DNA of 6,970 bases from Campylobacterales bacterium (lineage in GTDB: Bacteria; Campylobacterota; Campylobacteria; Campylobacterales; Sulfurimonadaceae): assembly GCA_016937915.1 (NCBI GenBank), contig JAFGVR010000183.1, positions 1 through 6,970 of the forward strand. The letters run 5' to 3'. The translations under genes and the position numbers were made by a program. Shown here piece after piece: positions 1 through 6,220 of this stretch; the first letter of the stretch is position 1; every line of letters starts with the position of its first letter. A model generated the notes under the pieces. The model was not told where the DNA came from. It saw only the letters and a list, made by a program, of their open reading frames with translations, and did no database searches.

Positions 1-1060
1 GTGCGTGATAACGGTACTGCCTTATAGCTATAAATAAAAGTAATATTACAGGTAAAACAATTCCAACTTCACCAGATAGTGTTTTATTATTTGCAAGTTC
101 CCCTAGCATAAATAAAAAACACCAAATAAGTAAAGTTGATAAAATAGCTAAAAATGCAAATAATGAAACATTTAAGAATCTAACACTAATAGGTACAAAA
201 AAGAAAATAATCACAATGAGAGCTGGTGCAAAAAATGGATAGATAAATATCTTATATAAAGCTATTTTTATAGTCTGCGTTGGTAAATTTTGCTCACTTA
301 AAAGTTTATAAGCATCTATGGCATCAAAAATTGTAAAATTGACCTTACCTTCATAAACTTGATCTATCATTATAGGCTTAAATTCATGCAAAATACGAAG
401 ATCATTTTTAGTTGTAACAGTAATTCCAGTAGATATAAAACTCATATCATCTGGTTTTGTAATTACATCACCCTCTTTTATATACCAATAATCATTTTTA
501 TATACTGCAAGTTTTGCGACTAAAACCTCTTTTAGAAGTCCATCTTGTATCTCAAAAACTCTTATCCCCTCAGCTCTTTTTTGGATTGGTGAAAGCTTTG
601 AAAAATAAACAAACTGTTTTTTGTATGTAAAAAACAGATCCCTTGTAGGACTTAGGTACTCTGCATTATCACGAATATTTTTTGAAAACTCTTCTGAACG
701 GGAAAATGCAGAAATGGAATGCATAGAAATATAAATAAAAATAATAAAACTAGAGACAGCTATAAATGGTTTAAGTATATCAACTCTTGAATATCCAAGG
801 GAATAAAACGACACTAAAGCGTTTGTGCGAATCAAAAAAAGTTTTGTTGAAACCATCGCAAATACAAGTGATATTGGTAATAACATATCTATGGAGAAAA
901 ACGATTTATAAACCATATATATCAAAAGTAAGTTAGCAGATGAGTTTAAATCATCTGCATTTTCCATATAATCAAGCCCCAGTAAAAAAAGGGTCAAAGC
1001 GGTTAAAATAATAATAAAATATTTTAAAAAGTGTAAAGAGATATATCTATATGCTAGCAT
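1..1060 (-). CDS. lptG: LptG-type LPS export permease, 3' end cut by window edge
   Basis: Inner-membrane permease of the LptF/LptG (YjgP/YjgQ) family. In the LptB2FG complex it extracts lipopolysaccharide from the inner membrane and passes it to LptC/LptA. The frame opens with ATG at 1060 (MLAYRYISLHF) and stays open for 353 codons to the left edge with no stop. Family members are about 350-365 residues, so only the last few are missing. Visible layout: TM1 about 11-29, TM2 about 44-70, a cytoplasmic coupling segment about 78-95 (SFYSLGYSRVDILKP), TM3 about 97-116, a beta-rich periplasmic domain about 117-265, then TM4 about 271-291, TM5 about 298-319 and TM6 about 331-346. The segments FVYFSKL, IRVFEI and YWYIKEGDVI match the LptG rather than the LptF pattern as I remember it; the G versus F choice is an inference. 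It starts 14 nt after the pth stop with only a weak AGG upstream, so it is probably cotranscribed with rplY and pth. Confidence 0.92.
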   Translation of the reverse strand, partial: MLAYRYISLHFLKYFIIILTALTLFLLGLDYMENADDLNSSANLLLIYMVYKSFFSIDMLLPISLVFAMVSTKLFLIRTNALVSFYSLGYSRVDILKPFIAVSSFIIFIYISMHSISAFSRSEEFSKNIRDNAEYLSPTRDLFFTYKKQFVYFSKLSPIQKRAEGIRVFEIQDGLLKEVLVAKLAVYKNDYWYIKEGDVITKPDDMSFISTGITVTTKNDLRILHEFKPIMIDQVYEGKVNFTIFDAIDAYKLLSEQNLPTQTIKIALYKIFIYPFFAPALIVIIFFFVPISVRFLNVSLFAFLAILSTLLIWCFLFMLGELANNKTLSGEVGIVLPVILLLFIAIRQYRYHA

Positions 1061-1074
1061 CTAAAGAAACCTAT

Positions 1075-1626
1075 TTATGAAAGTTTTTTGATACTATAGC
1101 GAGATTTCACTTCATCTAATTGGTTTTCAAGCAGATACTCAACTGCATCGCATGTTTTACCTATCCACTCTTTTAAAATTTTCTCTTCATCAGAACTAAA
1201 ATCACTTAAAACATAAGAGGCAACTTCACCCTTATTTGCAGGTTTACCTATCCCCATCCTAACTCTTACATACTCTGGTGATATCTTCTCATCGGTTGAG
1301 CGAAGTCCGTTGTGGCCACCATGACCACCACCTTTTTTAAACTTTAAAGTACCAAAAGGGAGATCTAAATCATCATGTATTACAACAACTTCATCTATTT
1401 TGTAAAAATTTTTTACTTTAACTATAGAGTTACCAGATAGATTCATAAAAGTTAGTGGTTTTAATAAATAATGATTTTTAAATTTGAAAAGTTCACCTTC
1501 AAAAGATGAGGAGGAGAGTTTTGTGGCGTTTTCTCTTTTGACAAGCTCGTCAATAACCATAAAGCCTATGTTATGACGAGTCTTCTCATATTTCGGGCCA
1601 GGGTTACCTAGTCCGACTATAAGCAT
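1075..1626 (-). CDS. pth: Peptidyl-tRNA hydrolase
   Basis: Cytoplasmic esterase that cleaves peptidyl-tRNA released from stalled or aborted ribosomes, recycling tRNA. At 183 residues it has normal bacterial Pth length. The N-terminal signature LIVGLGNPGPKYEKTRHNIG is intact, with N8 and catalytic H18 (E. coli Asn10 and His20). Further conserved pieces are KPLTFMNLSG at 56-65 with N62, HDDLDLP at 84-90 with D85 (E. coli Asp93), and GGGHGGHNGL at 99-108 with N106 (E. coli Asn114). All residues known to matter for catalysis or tRNA binding are present. The start lies 2 nt after the rplY stop and has no good Shine-Dalgarno sequence, so translation is probably coupled to rplY. The rplY-pth pairing supports a translation role and is a common bacterial arrangement. 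Confidence 0.98.
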   Translation of the reverse strand: MLIVGLGNPGPKYEKTRHNIGFMVIDELVKRENATKLSSSSFEGELFKFKNHYLLKPLTFMNLSGNSIVKVKNFYKIDEVVVIHDDLDLPFGTLKFKKGGGHGGHNGLRSTDEKISPEYVRVRMGIGKPANKGEVASYVLSDFSSDEEKILKEWIGKTCDAVEYLLENQLDEVKSRYSIKKLS

Positions 1627-1628
1627 GA

Positions 1629-2165
1629 TTATTTAGCTTTGATAACACTTACTACAGCTACACGGTCTGCATCTGTAAAAGTTACATTTTCAATTTTAGC
1701 TATATCACGAACCATGATTGCATCACCAACATCAAGGTGAGATACTTCAACTTTGATATCATTTGGGATATTCTCGATAGCAGCTTTTACTCTTAAACGA
1801 GATTTTACAAGGTTTAACATACCTTTATTTTTGTAACCTACTGGAGTTCCAACTGGAGTTACAGGGATCATGTAGTGTGTAACTACACCTGTTTGTGCTA
1901 CCATTAAATCAACATGTAAAAGATTACCAGCAACTGGGTGTGACTCATAAGCTTGAGCTACAACACTCATCTCTTTACCATCAACTGAAATTGGGAATGC
2001 TATGTTCTCTTTATTACGAACTGCACGGATGTAATCATTTGCTTTAAAAGCAGCAGAGATATTCTCTAAACCTTTACCATAAATATTCGCAATTAGATAA
2101 CCATCACGGCGAAGCGCTTTTGTGCTTTTTTTGCCAGTACTCTCTCTAACTATACCTTGTAACAT
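1629..2165 (-). CDS. rplY: 50S ribosomal protein L25, general stress protein Ctc type
   Basis: Ribosomal protein that binds 5S rRNA in the central protuberance of the large subunit. It has 178 residues, so it is the two-domain Ctc/TL5 form rather than the short form of about 94 residues found in E. coli. The N-terminal L25 domain (about 1-88) carries the usual opening, with GKKSTKALRRDGYLIANIYG at 11-30. The C-terminal beta domain (about 90-178) contains HYMIPVTPVGTPVGYKNKG and LDVGDAIMVRDI, typical of Ctc proteins. The ATG at 2165 has a good Shine-Dalgarno AAGGAA (2171-2176) five bases upstream. It is the first gene of the run rplY-pth-lptG and has its own probable promoter in the gap after prs. 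Confidence 0.97.
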   Translation of the reverse strand: MLQGIVRESTGKKSTKALRRDGYLIANIYGKGLENISAAFKANDYIRAVRNKENIAFPISVDGKEMSVVAQAYESHPVAGNLLHVDLMVAQTGVVTHYMIPVTPVGTPVGYKNKGMLNLVKSRLRVKAAIENIPNDIKVEVSHLDVGDAIMVRDIAKIENVTFTDADRVAVVSVIKAK

Positions 2166-2192
2166 ACTTGTTCCTTAAAAAAAATGTTTGCG

Positions 2193-2198
2193 ATTTTA
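2193..2198 (-). promoter_or_regulatory. Probable -10 box for rplY-pth-lptG
   Basis: In the 62-nt gap between prs and rplY the minus strand reads TTTTGGATAAAATC. The hexamer TAAAAT differs from TATAAT at one position. A start about 7 nt downstream would give a 5' leader of roughly 20 nt that includes the AAGGAA ribosome site. No -35 hexamer is evident, only T/A-rich sequence, which is usual for Campylobacterota. The gap is short enough for read-through from prs as well. Predicted from sequence only. Confidence 0.5.
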
Positions 2199-2227
2199 TC
2201 CAAAATAAACTTTATAATAAATAAAAA

Positions 2228-3154
2228 CTATGCAAAAAGTGAATTCACACTCTCGTTGTGATAGACTCTGCGGATAACTTCAGCAAAAAGTGGAGCTACC
2301 GATAAAACTTTTATATTTGGATGCTCTTTTGTTACTAAAGTATTTGTGATGATAAGTTCATCTAGCTCACCTTTATCTAGGTTCTCATAAGCTTTACCAC
2401 TTAAAACTCCATGGGTAGCACATGCCATAACTGAAGTAGCACCTTTGTTTTTAAGTGCAGTTGCAGCTTTTACCATAGTCCCAGCAGTATCAACCATATC
2501 ATCTATCATGATAACATCGTAACCCTCAACATTACCGATAATATTCATAACTTCACTCTCATTTGCTTTTTCACGGCGTTTATCAACGATGACCATATCA
2601 AGACCTAAACGGTTTGCAAAATATCTAGCACGTGCAACTCCACCGATATCTGGAGATGCTATGATAGGGTTTTTAAGGTTTTTGCTTTTGATGTAGTTTT
2701 CAAAAGTGATAGAGCCATAAAGGTTATCAACTGGGATGTCAAAGAAACCTTGAATCTGACCAGCATGAAGATCTATTGTGATAACTCTGTCTATCCCTGC
2801 ACGCTCAAACATATCTGCTACAAGTCTAGCTGTGATAGGTACACGAGGTGCAGCTTTTCTATCTTGTCTAGCGTATCCGTAGTATGGAACTACTGCTGTA
2901 ATGCTTGAAGCTGATGAGCGGCGAAGAGCGTCTGTCATGATAAGAAGTTCCATCAAGTTATCATTTGATGGAGCACCAGTGCTTTGGATGATAAAAACAT
3001 CACGACCACGAACACTCTCAGCTATCTGAACAGATATCTCACCATCACTAAACTTTTTAATGTCAGCATTAGCCAAAGGTACATCAAGAACCTGACAAAC
3101 CTCTTTAGCAAACTCTATACTAGAACTACCAGCAAAAATCTTATAACCACGCAT
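2228..3154 (-). CDS. prs: Ribose-phosphate pyrophosphokinase (PRPP synthase)
   Basis: Cytoplasmic enzyme making 5-phosphoribosyl-1-pyrophosphate from ribose 5-phosphate and ATP. PRPP feeds purine, pyrimidine, NAD, histidine and tryptophan synthesis. The 308 residues match the normal length of class I, phosphate-activated enzymes. Visible motifs in order: KFSDGEISVQI at 34-44; the ATP-binding region PYYGYARQDRK at 90-100; DLHAGQIQGFF at 128-138 with the metal-binding H130; the catalytic flexible loop with KRR at 192-194; and the PRPP-binding loop VIMIDDMVDTAGT at 214-226 with D218, D219 and D222. Nothing is missing. The ATG at 3154 has a Shine-Dalgarno AAGGG (3160-3164) five bases upstream and a clear -10 box at 3182-3187. 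It seems to be its own transcription unit, though the gaps on both sides are short (56 and 62 nt). Confidence 0.99.
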   Translation of the reverse strand: MRGYKIFAGSSSIEFAKEVCQVLDVPLANADIKKFSDGEISVQIAESVRGRDVFIIQSTGAPSNDNLMELLIMTDALRRSSASSITAVVPYYGYARQDRKAAPRVPITARLVADMFERAGIDRVITIDLHAGQIQGFFDIPVDNLYGSITFENYIKSKNLKNPIIASPDIGGVARARYFANRLGLDMVIVDKRREKANESEVMNIIGNVEGYDVIMIDDMVDTAGTMVKAATALKNKGATSVMACATHGVLSGKAYENLDKGELDELIITNTLVTKEHPNIKVLSVAPLFAEVIRRVYHNESVNSLFA

Positions 3155-3181
3155 ATAAGCCCTTTTGGAAAAAATTGCGTA

Positions 3182-3187
3182 ATTATA
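3182..3187 (-). promoter_or_regulatory. Probable -10 box for prs
   Basis: The minus strand reads TTTTTATATAATTACGC, with a perfect TATAAT preceded by a T-rich stretch. It lies 27 nt from the prs start codon, so transcription would begin around 3175 and leave a leader of about 20 nt with AAGGG (3160-3164) as ribosome site. The position where a -35 would fall reads CAAACA, a poor match, in line with the -10-dominated housekeeping promoters of Campylobacterota. Sequence-only prediction. Confidence 0.6.
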
Positions 3188-3210
3188 TAAAAATAGTGCT
3201 GAGTTGTTTG

Positions 3211-4260
3211 TTAAAAACTATGTACCACTTTTACCCAAACAAAGCTTTTTAACCCTTTTGAACCATATTCACTTTTTGCATCTCCACTATTTATGTTGTA
3301 AGAAATATCAAGCTCAACATCATTTATGAAGCTGTAGGAAAAGCCTATTTTGTTCTGCATAGAGGCGTCTTGCAGGTTTGAGATGTTTTTGTAGTAGATG
3401 GTAGAGTAGAGTATATCAAAAGGCTCTTTTTGTGTAAAAAGGTTCAAAAGATAATCTTTTCCTAAAAATGGTAAAGTTTGTTTTGAGTTGTAAAGATATT
3501 CGCTTATGATGGTTAGCTCTGAGTCTGTTAGGTATCTGATGCCAAAAAGATAATTAAAATCACCACTTGTAGTTTTGGCGTACTCGCCGTGAATCTCGAA
3601 GTTTGTTTGTAGATTTTTTGAAAAATCTATCCCCATTTTTTCATAACCATTATCGCTGTAGTTGTAGATTATGTCTATATCTGTATCGTATAAAAGGAGG
3701 TATAGTTTTAAAGCTATGTTGTTAGCATCTTTATTTAGAAATTCATCGTTAAGGGAATGGTTTGATGGTAGATATACTGCATCAAAACTTATGTTTTTTA
3801 GGTTAGTGTTTAAACTTTTATTGTAGTTGTATTTTGTCATCACAAACCCCTCTCTTGAGAGTGTCGGGTCTGATGGGTCTTTTGCTCTGTCAAAAAAAGC
3901 TATAGGGTTAAAGAAGTAACCCTTTCCCCATTTTAGAGACTCTTTTCCAACTGATAATGTATGGTTTTGGTTTAGTTTGGCATCTACAAAAAGTTCATCT
4001 ATAGAAAATTTTTCATCTGAAGTTTTATCTTTTATATACTCATAATCAAAGCTTAAAGAGGAGTTTAGTTTTAAAAACTCATAGTTATATGAAACATCAA
4101 GTAGAGTTTCTAGGTGAAGATATTTTTCATTTTTATTCTCTGTTTTTATATATCCGTTGTAACTGTATGGTTTTTGCTCAATTGCATCCATATCAAAATC
4201 GTAATCATCACAAAAAAGGGTTGCTATGAGCATAGCAGATACTAGAAAAATATGTTTCAA
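3211..4260 (-). CDS. Secreted predicted outer-membrane beta-barrel protein, last gene of the ABC/LolA-like operon
   Basis: Predicted outer-membrane protein of 349 residues; I cannot assign a named family with certainty. The start is TTG at 4260. It is chosen because K2 and H3 followed by hydrophobic residues 4-16 form a Sec signal peptide, whereas the next ATG (codon 10) would remove the basic end. A partial Shine-Dalgarno AAGAAG (4267-4272) lies 6 nt upstream. The mature part shows alternating short amphipathic strands rich in Tyr, Asn and Ser, no hydrophobic helix, and ends in VWVKVVHSF with the C-terminal Phe typical of proteins inserted by BamA. Residues 105-132 hold a striking block, GKESLKWGKGYFFNPIAFF followed by D..KDPSDP. 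It recalls the W-G-x...NP segment of DUF1302-like barrels that accompany LolA-like proteins in other lipid-export loci; that resemblance is from memory. It begins 2 nt after the LolA-like gene, so it probably acts with the upstream ABC system as the outer-membrane end. Confidence 0.82.
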   Translation of the reverse strand: MKHIFLVSAMLIATLFCDDYDFDMDAIEQKPYSYNGYIKTENKNEKYLHLETLLDVSYNYEFLKLNSSLSFDYEYIKDKTSDEKFSIDELFVDAKLNQNHTLSVGKESLKWGKGYFFNPIAFFDRAKDPSDPTLSREGFVMTKYNYNKSLNTNLKNISFDAVYLPSNHSLNDEFLNKDANNIALKLYLLLYDTDIDIIYNYSDNGYEKMGIDFSKNLQTNFEIHGEYAKTTSGDFNYLFGIRYLTDSELTIISEYLYNSKQTLPFLGKDYLLNLFTQKEPFDILYSTIYYKNISNLQDASMQNKIGFSYSFINDVELDISYNINSGDAKSEYGSKGLKSFVWVKVVHSF

Positions 4261-4272
4261 ATCTATCTTCTT
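4260..4272 (-). promoter_or_regulatory. TTG start codon and ribosome site of the barrel gene
   Basis: On the minus strand the upstream gene ends in TAG (4263-4265), two bases follow, and the barrel gene starts with TTG whose first base is 4260. AAGAAG at 4267-4272 lies inside the end of the upstream gene and can serve as a partial Shine-Dalgarno at 6 nt spacing. The arrangement suggests translational coupling, with a weak start codon perhaps lowering barrel output relative to the carrier. Confidence 0.6.
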
Positions 4273-4973
4273 AAATCATCTGCTTTATCAAGGTTTTCTA
4301 AAGTAAAAGCTTCATCGCTAAACTCTTTTTTTACTATTTTTCCATAAACCATGATAGATTTGTACCCTTTGTAGAGGTCTGATGAGGTTTCCACTACAGA
4401 TGGACGGATTATCCCATCACCAAAATCTTTTAGTTTTTTATAAAAAAGTGTTTTTATAAGCATCTGCGTTGAGGTGTAGCACTCTATCTGAATAGGAGTT
4501 GAAGTTTTTTTATCAACTTGCATCATCAGTTTATCATAAGATACTGTGTCATTTTTTGCTTTTAACTCAAGCTCTAAAAACTCCCCCTTATCTTCACTCT
4601 TTACCAAATCATACTCAGTTGCAAAATCTAGTCTCATAATGTCTGAGTTGTTAAAAACACCGCCTACAACAGACTGCATAGATGTGATGCGAAGAGCTCT
4701 TCCAACATTTGGTATGTAGAGCCACATATTTTCCCCAACCCTTAGAGTAGCTCTCCCTTTCTCACTATCTGGTTCTAAAAAAAGAGATACCATTTTGTCT
4801 TTGTCTTTTTTTGCTTGAAAAAGTAAAAACTCTTTTTTAGTTCCATCAGGTTCAATGTTTATCAGTTTTTTATACATTTGTGCTGAGATGGGAGTTAGTT
4901 TTCTATCTATCTCTTCAAGTATATCTGCACTTAAAAAACTACTTAAAAGTGCTAGTAGTATAAATCTTTTCAT
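4263..4973 (-). CDS. Periplasmic LolA-like protein (outer membrane lipoprotein-sorting protein family)
   Basis: Secreted protein of 236 residues. A Sec signal peptide covers 1-16 (MKRFILLALLSSFLSA, cleavage predicted before D17); there is no lipobox, so it should be soluble in the periplasm. The mature part resembles the LolA-like fold annotated as outer membrane lipoprotein-sorting protein (COG2834, LolA_like). It has a run of beta strands, FLEPDSEKGRATLRVG at 65-80, MWLYIPNVGRALRI at 83-96 and the SVVGGVFNNSDIMRLDF segment at 101-117, which match the family pattern eP...KG.alL...nmWlYlP...r..ri. Proteins of this fold bind acyl chains in an open barrel. It is longer than classical LolA (about 180 mature residues) and is probably a paralogue, not the housekeeping LolA. 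A good AGGAG (4979-4983), overlapping the permease stop, precedes the ATG by 5 nt. Likely role: carrying a hydrophobic cargo from the permease to the barrel encoded next. The cargo is unknown. Confidence 0.85.
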   Translation of the reverse strand: MKRFILLALLSSFLSADILEEIDRKLTPISAQMYKKLINIEPDGTKKEFLLFQAKKDKDKMVSLFLEPDSEKGRATLRVGENMWLYIPNVGRALRITSMQSVVGGVFNNSDIMRLDFATEYDLVKSEDKGEFLELELKAKNDTVSYDKLMMQVDKKTSTPIQIECYTSTQMLIKTLFYKKLKDFGDGIIRPSVVETSSDLYKGYKSIMVYGKIVKKEFSDEAFTLENLDKADDLRR

Positions 4974-4981
4974 AACCTCTC

Positions 4982-6220
4982 CTAGTTTTGTCTTAGTGCA
5001 TCTACAGGGTTTAGCTTAGATGCCTTTCTAGCTGGTGATATAGATGCAATGAGAGAGATGATGATAACTATAACAGCGACACTTAGCATCTCTTGTAGGC
5101 TAAGTGTTGGGTTTAAAACCAAGCTATCTTGTCTTCCAAATGCAAATGAGATGCCAACTACATTTATGATTTTTACAATTATGGCAGATAACACACTCCC
5201 AACAAATGCACCAAACACACCAAGCATAAGCCCTTCAGTTAAAAACATCTTTGTGATGGTTGATGGAGTGGTCCCCATAGCAGCGATAGTACCTATCTCT
5301 TTTACCCTCTCATAAACACTCATAACCATCACATTTAGTATAGAGATGAGAACTATAGATATAAGGATGATTTTTATAGATATATCCATGATATCTAGCA
5401 TCTTAACTATGTTATAAAATGGGCTTAGTTTCTCCCAAGAGTGGATCTCAAAAGCAGGTTTTTCTTTTTGGTTTCTAAACTCCTCCAATGGCTTTAACGA
5501 CTTCATCGCATCTTTGAGTTTTGAGACATCTTTTAGTCTTATAACTATCTCACTAACCTCTACATTTTTTAGACGAAGGAGTTTTTTAACATCATCTATA
5601 TGGATATAACCATCACGACCACCTGGTCCAGATATAGGCTCAATAGTTCCTGCAACTTTAAAGTTCATCCCATTTACTGAACCTTTTTGGTTTGTAGCTA
5701 CCAAGACAACAGTATCATCTTTTTTAACCTCCATCCCTTTAGCGATGAGTTCAGGCACCAATATAGAACCCTCTGTTAATTCACTTGCTTTTACGCCAGT
5801 TATCCTTAATGAGAAAAGGGGTAGAGTGGTTGATTCTTTTTGTGGGTCTATCCCGTTTAGTCTTATACCAGTAGATGATACATAGTTTGAAAACATAGAG
5901 CTTAGTTTTAGGCGATATGTATAACTCTCTATATATGGGTTTGAGTCTAGCATCTCAGTTATCTTTTCTAGTTGCTTTTGGTTTAGATTTTTATCTAGTG
6001 GAAGGTTGTCAACTGATGCCATATACCCTTTTTTATGTATCTGTATATGACCTAGCATCGAGTCTGTTACTTGGGAAATCATATATGACTTAAAACTGCC
6101 TGATAGTGCTGAGTAGATAAGTACAAACATAACACCTATGGTTATAAGTATAGATGTAAGTAAAGTTCTTCTTGAGTTTCTCAGCAAGTTTCTAAAAGAG
6201 ATTTTTATGATATTTTTCAT
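4982..6220 (-). CDS. FtsX/LolE/MacB-type ABC transporter permease
   Basis: Inner-membrane permease of the type VII (mechanotransmission) ABC class, 412 residues. TM1 lies at about 20-40, followed by a large periplasmic MacB_PCD-like domain (about 41-275). The FtsX domain carries TM2 about 278-300, TM3 about 327-352 and TM4 about 377-396. The cytoplasmic coupling helix YERVKEIGTIAAMGTTPSTI at 303-322 and the C-terminal ISPARKASKLNPVDALR at 394-410 are hallmarks of LolC/LolE/MacB permeases. The N-terminal NLLRNSRRTLLTSILITIGV is also typical. There is no fused ATPase domain, so it must pair with the ATPase encoded directly upstream, with which it overlaps by 4 nt (ATGA). Only one permease gene is visible, suggesting a homodimer rather than a LolC/LolE heterodimer. 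AAGGA (6228-6232) precedes the ATG by 7 nt. The LolA-like partner next door favours a lipid or lipoprotein cargo over drug efflux; no MacA-like adaptor is seen. Confidence 0.93.
   Translation of the reverse strand: MKNIIKISFRNLLRNSRRTLLTSILITIGVMFVLIYSALSGSFKSYMISQVTDSMLGHIQIHKKGYMASVDNLPLDKNLNQKQLEKITEMLDSNPYIESYTYRLKLSSMFSNYVSSTGIRLNGIDPQKESTTLPLFSLRITGVKASELTEGSILVPELIAKGMEVKKDDTVVLVATNQKGSVNGMNFKVAGTIEPISGPGGRDGYIHIDDVKKLLRLKNVEVSEIVIRLKDVSKLKDAMKSLKPLEEFRNQKEKPAFEIHSWEKLSPFYNIVKMLDIMDISIKIILISIVLISILNVMVMSVYERVKEIGTIAAMGTTPSTITKMFLTEGLMLGVFGAFVGSVLSAIIVKIINVVGISFAFGRQDSLVLNPTLSLQEMLSVAVIVIIISLIASISPARKASKLNPVDALRQN

Noticed and set aside
2235..2252. Possible hairpin followed by T-run at the 3' end of prs (minus strand GAGTG-TGAATT-CACTTTTT)
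   Set aside because: The stem is only about five pairs including a G-T wobble, and it lies inside the last prs codons; too weak to call an intrinsic terminator.
2984..3190. Plus-strand open frame of 68 codons
   Set aside because: It is antisense to the 5' part of prs, whose protein is fully conserved, has no ribosome site of note, and its product is low-complexity with no recognisable domain.
4210..4260. Lipoprotein signal in the barrel protein because of Cys17 at the end of the signal peptide
   Set aside because: The residues before the Cys (T-L-F) do not fit a lipobox, which needs a small residue at -1, and the C-terminal Phe and strand pattern indicate a barrel.
941..4282. A 13-base string (TTAAATCATCTGC on the plus strand) found near 945-957 and again near 4270-4282
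   Set aside because: Both copies lie in coding sequence and happen to encode Ala-Asp-Asp-Leu; no flanking similarity, so not a repeat element.
5049..5315. Plus-strand open frame of 88 codons
   Set aside because: It lies entirely antisense to the conserved FtsX domain of the permease; the translation looks like a shadow of a hydrophobic coding region.
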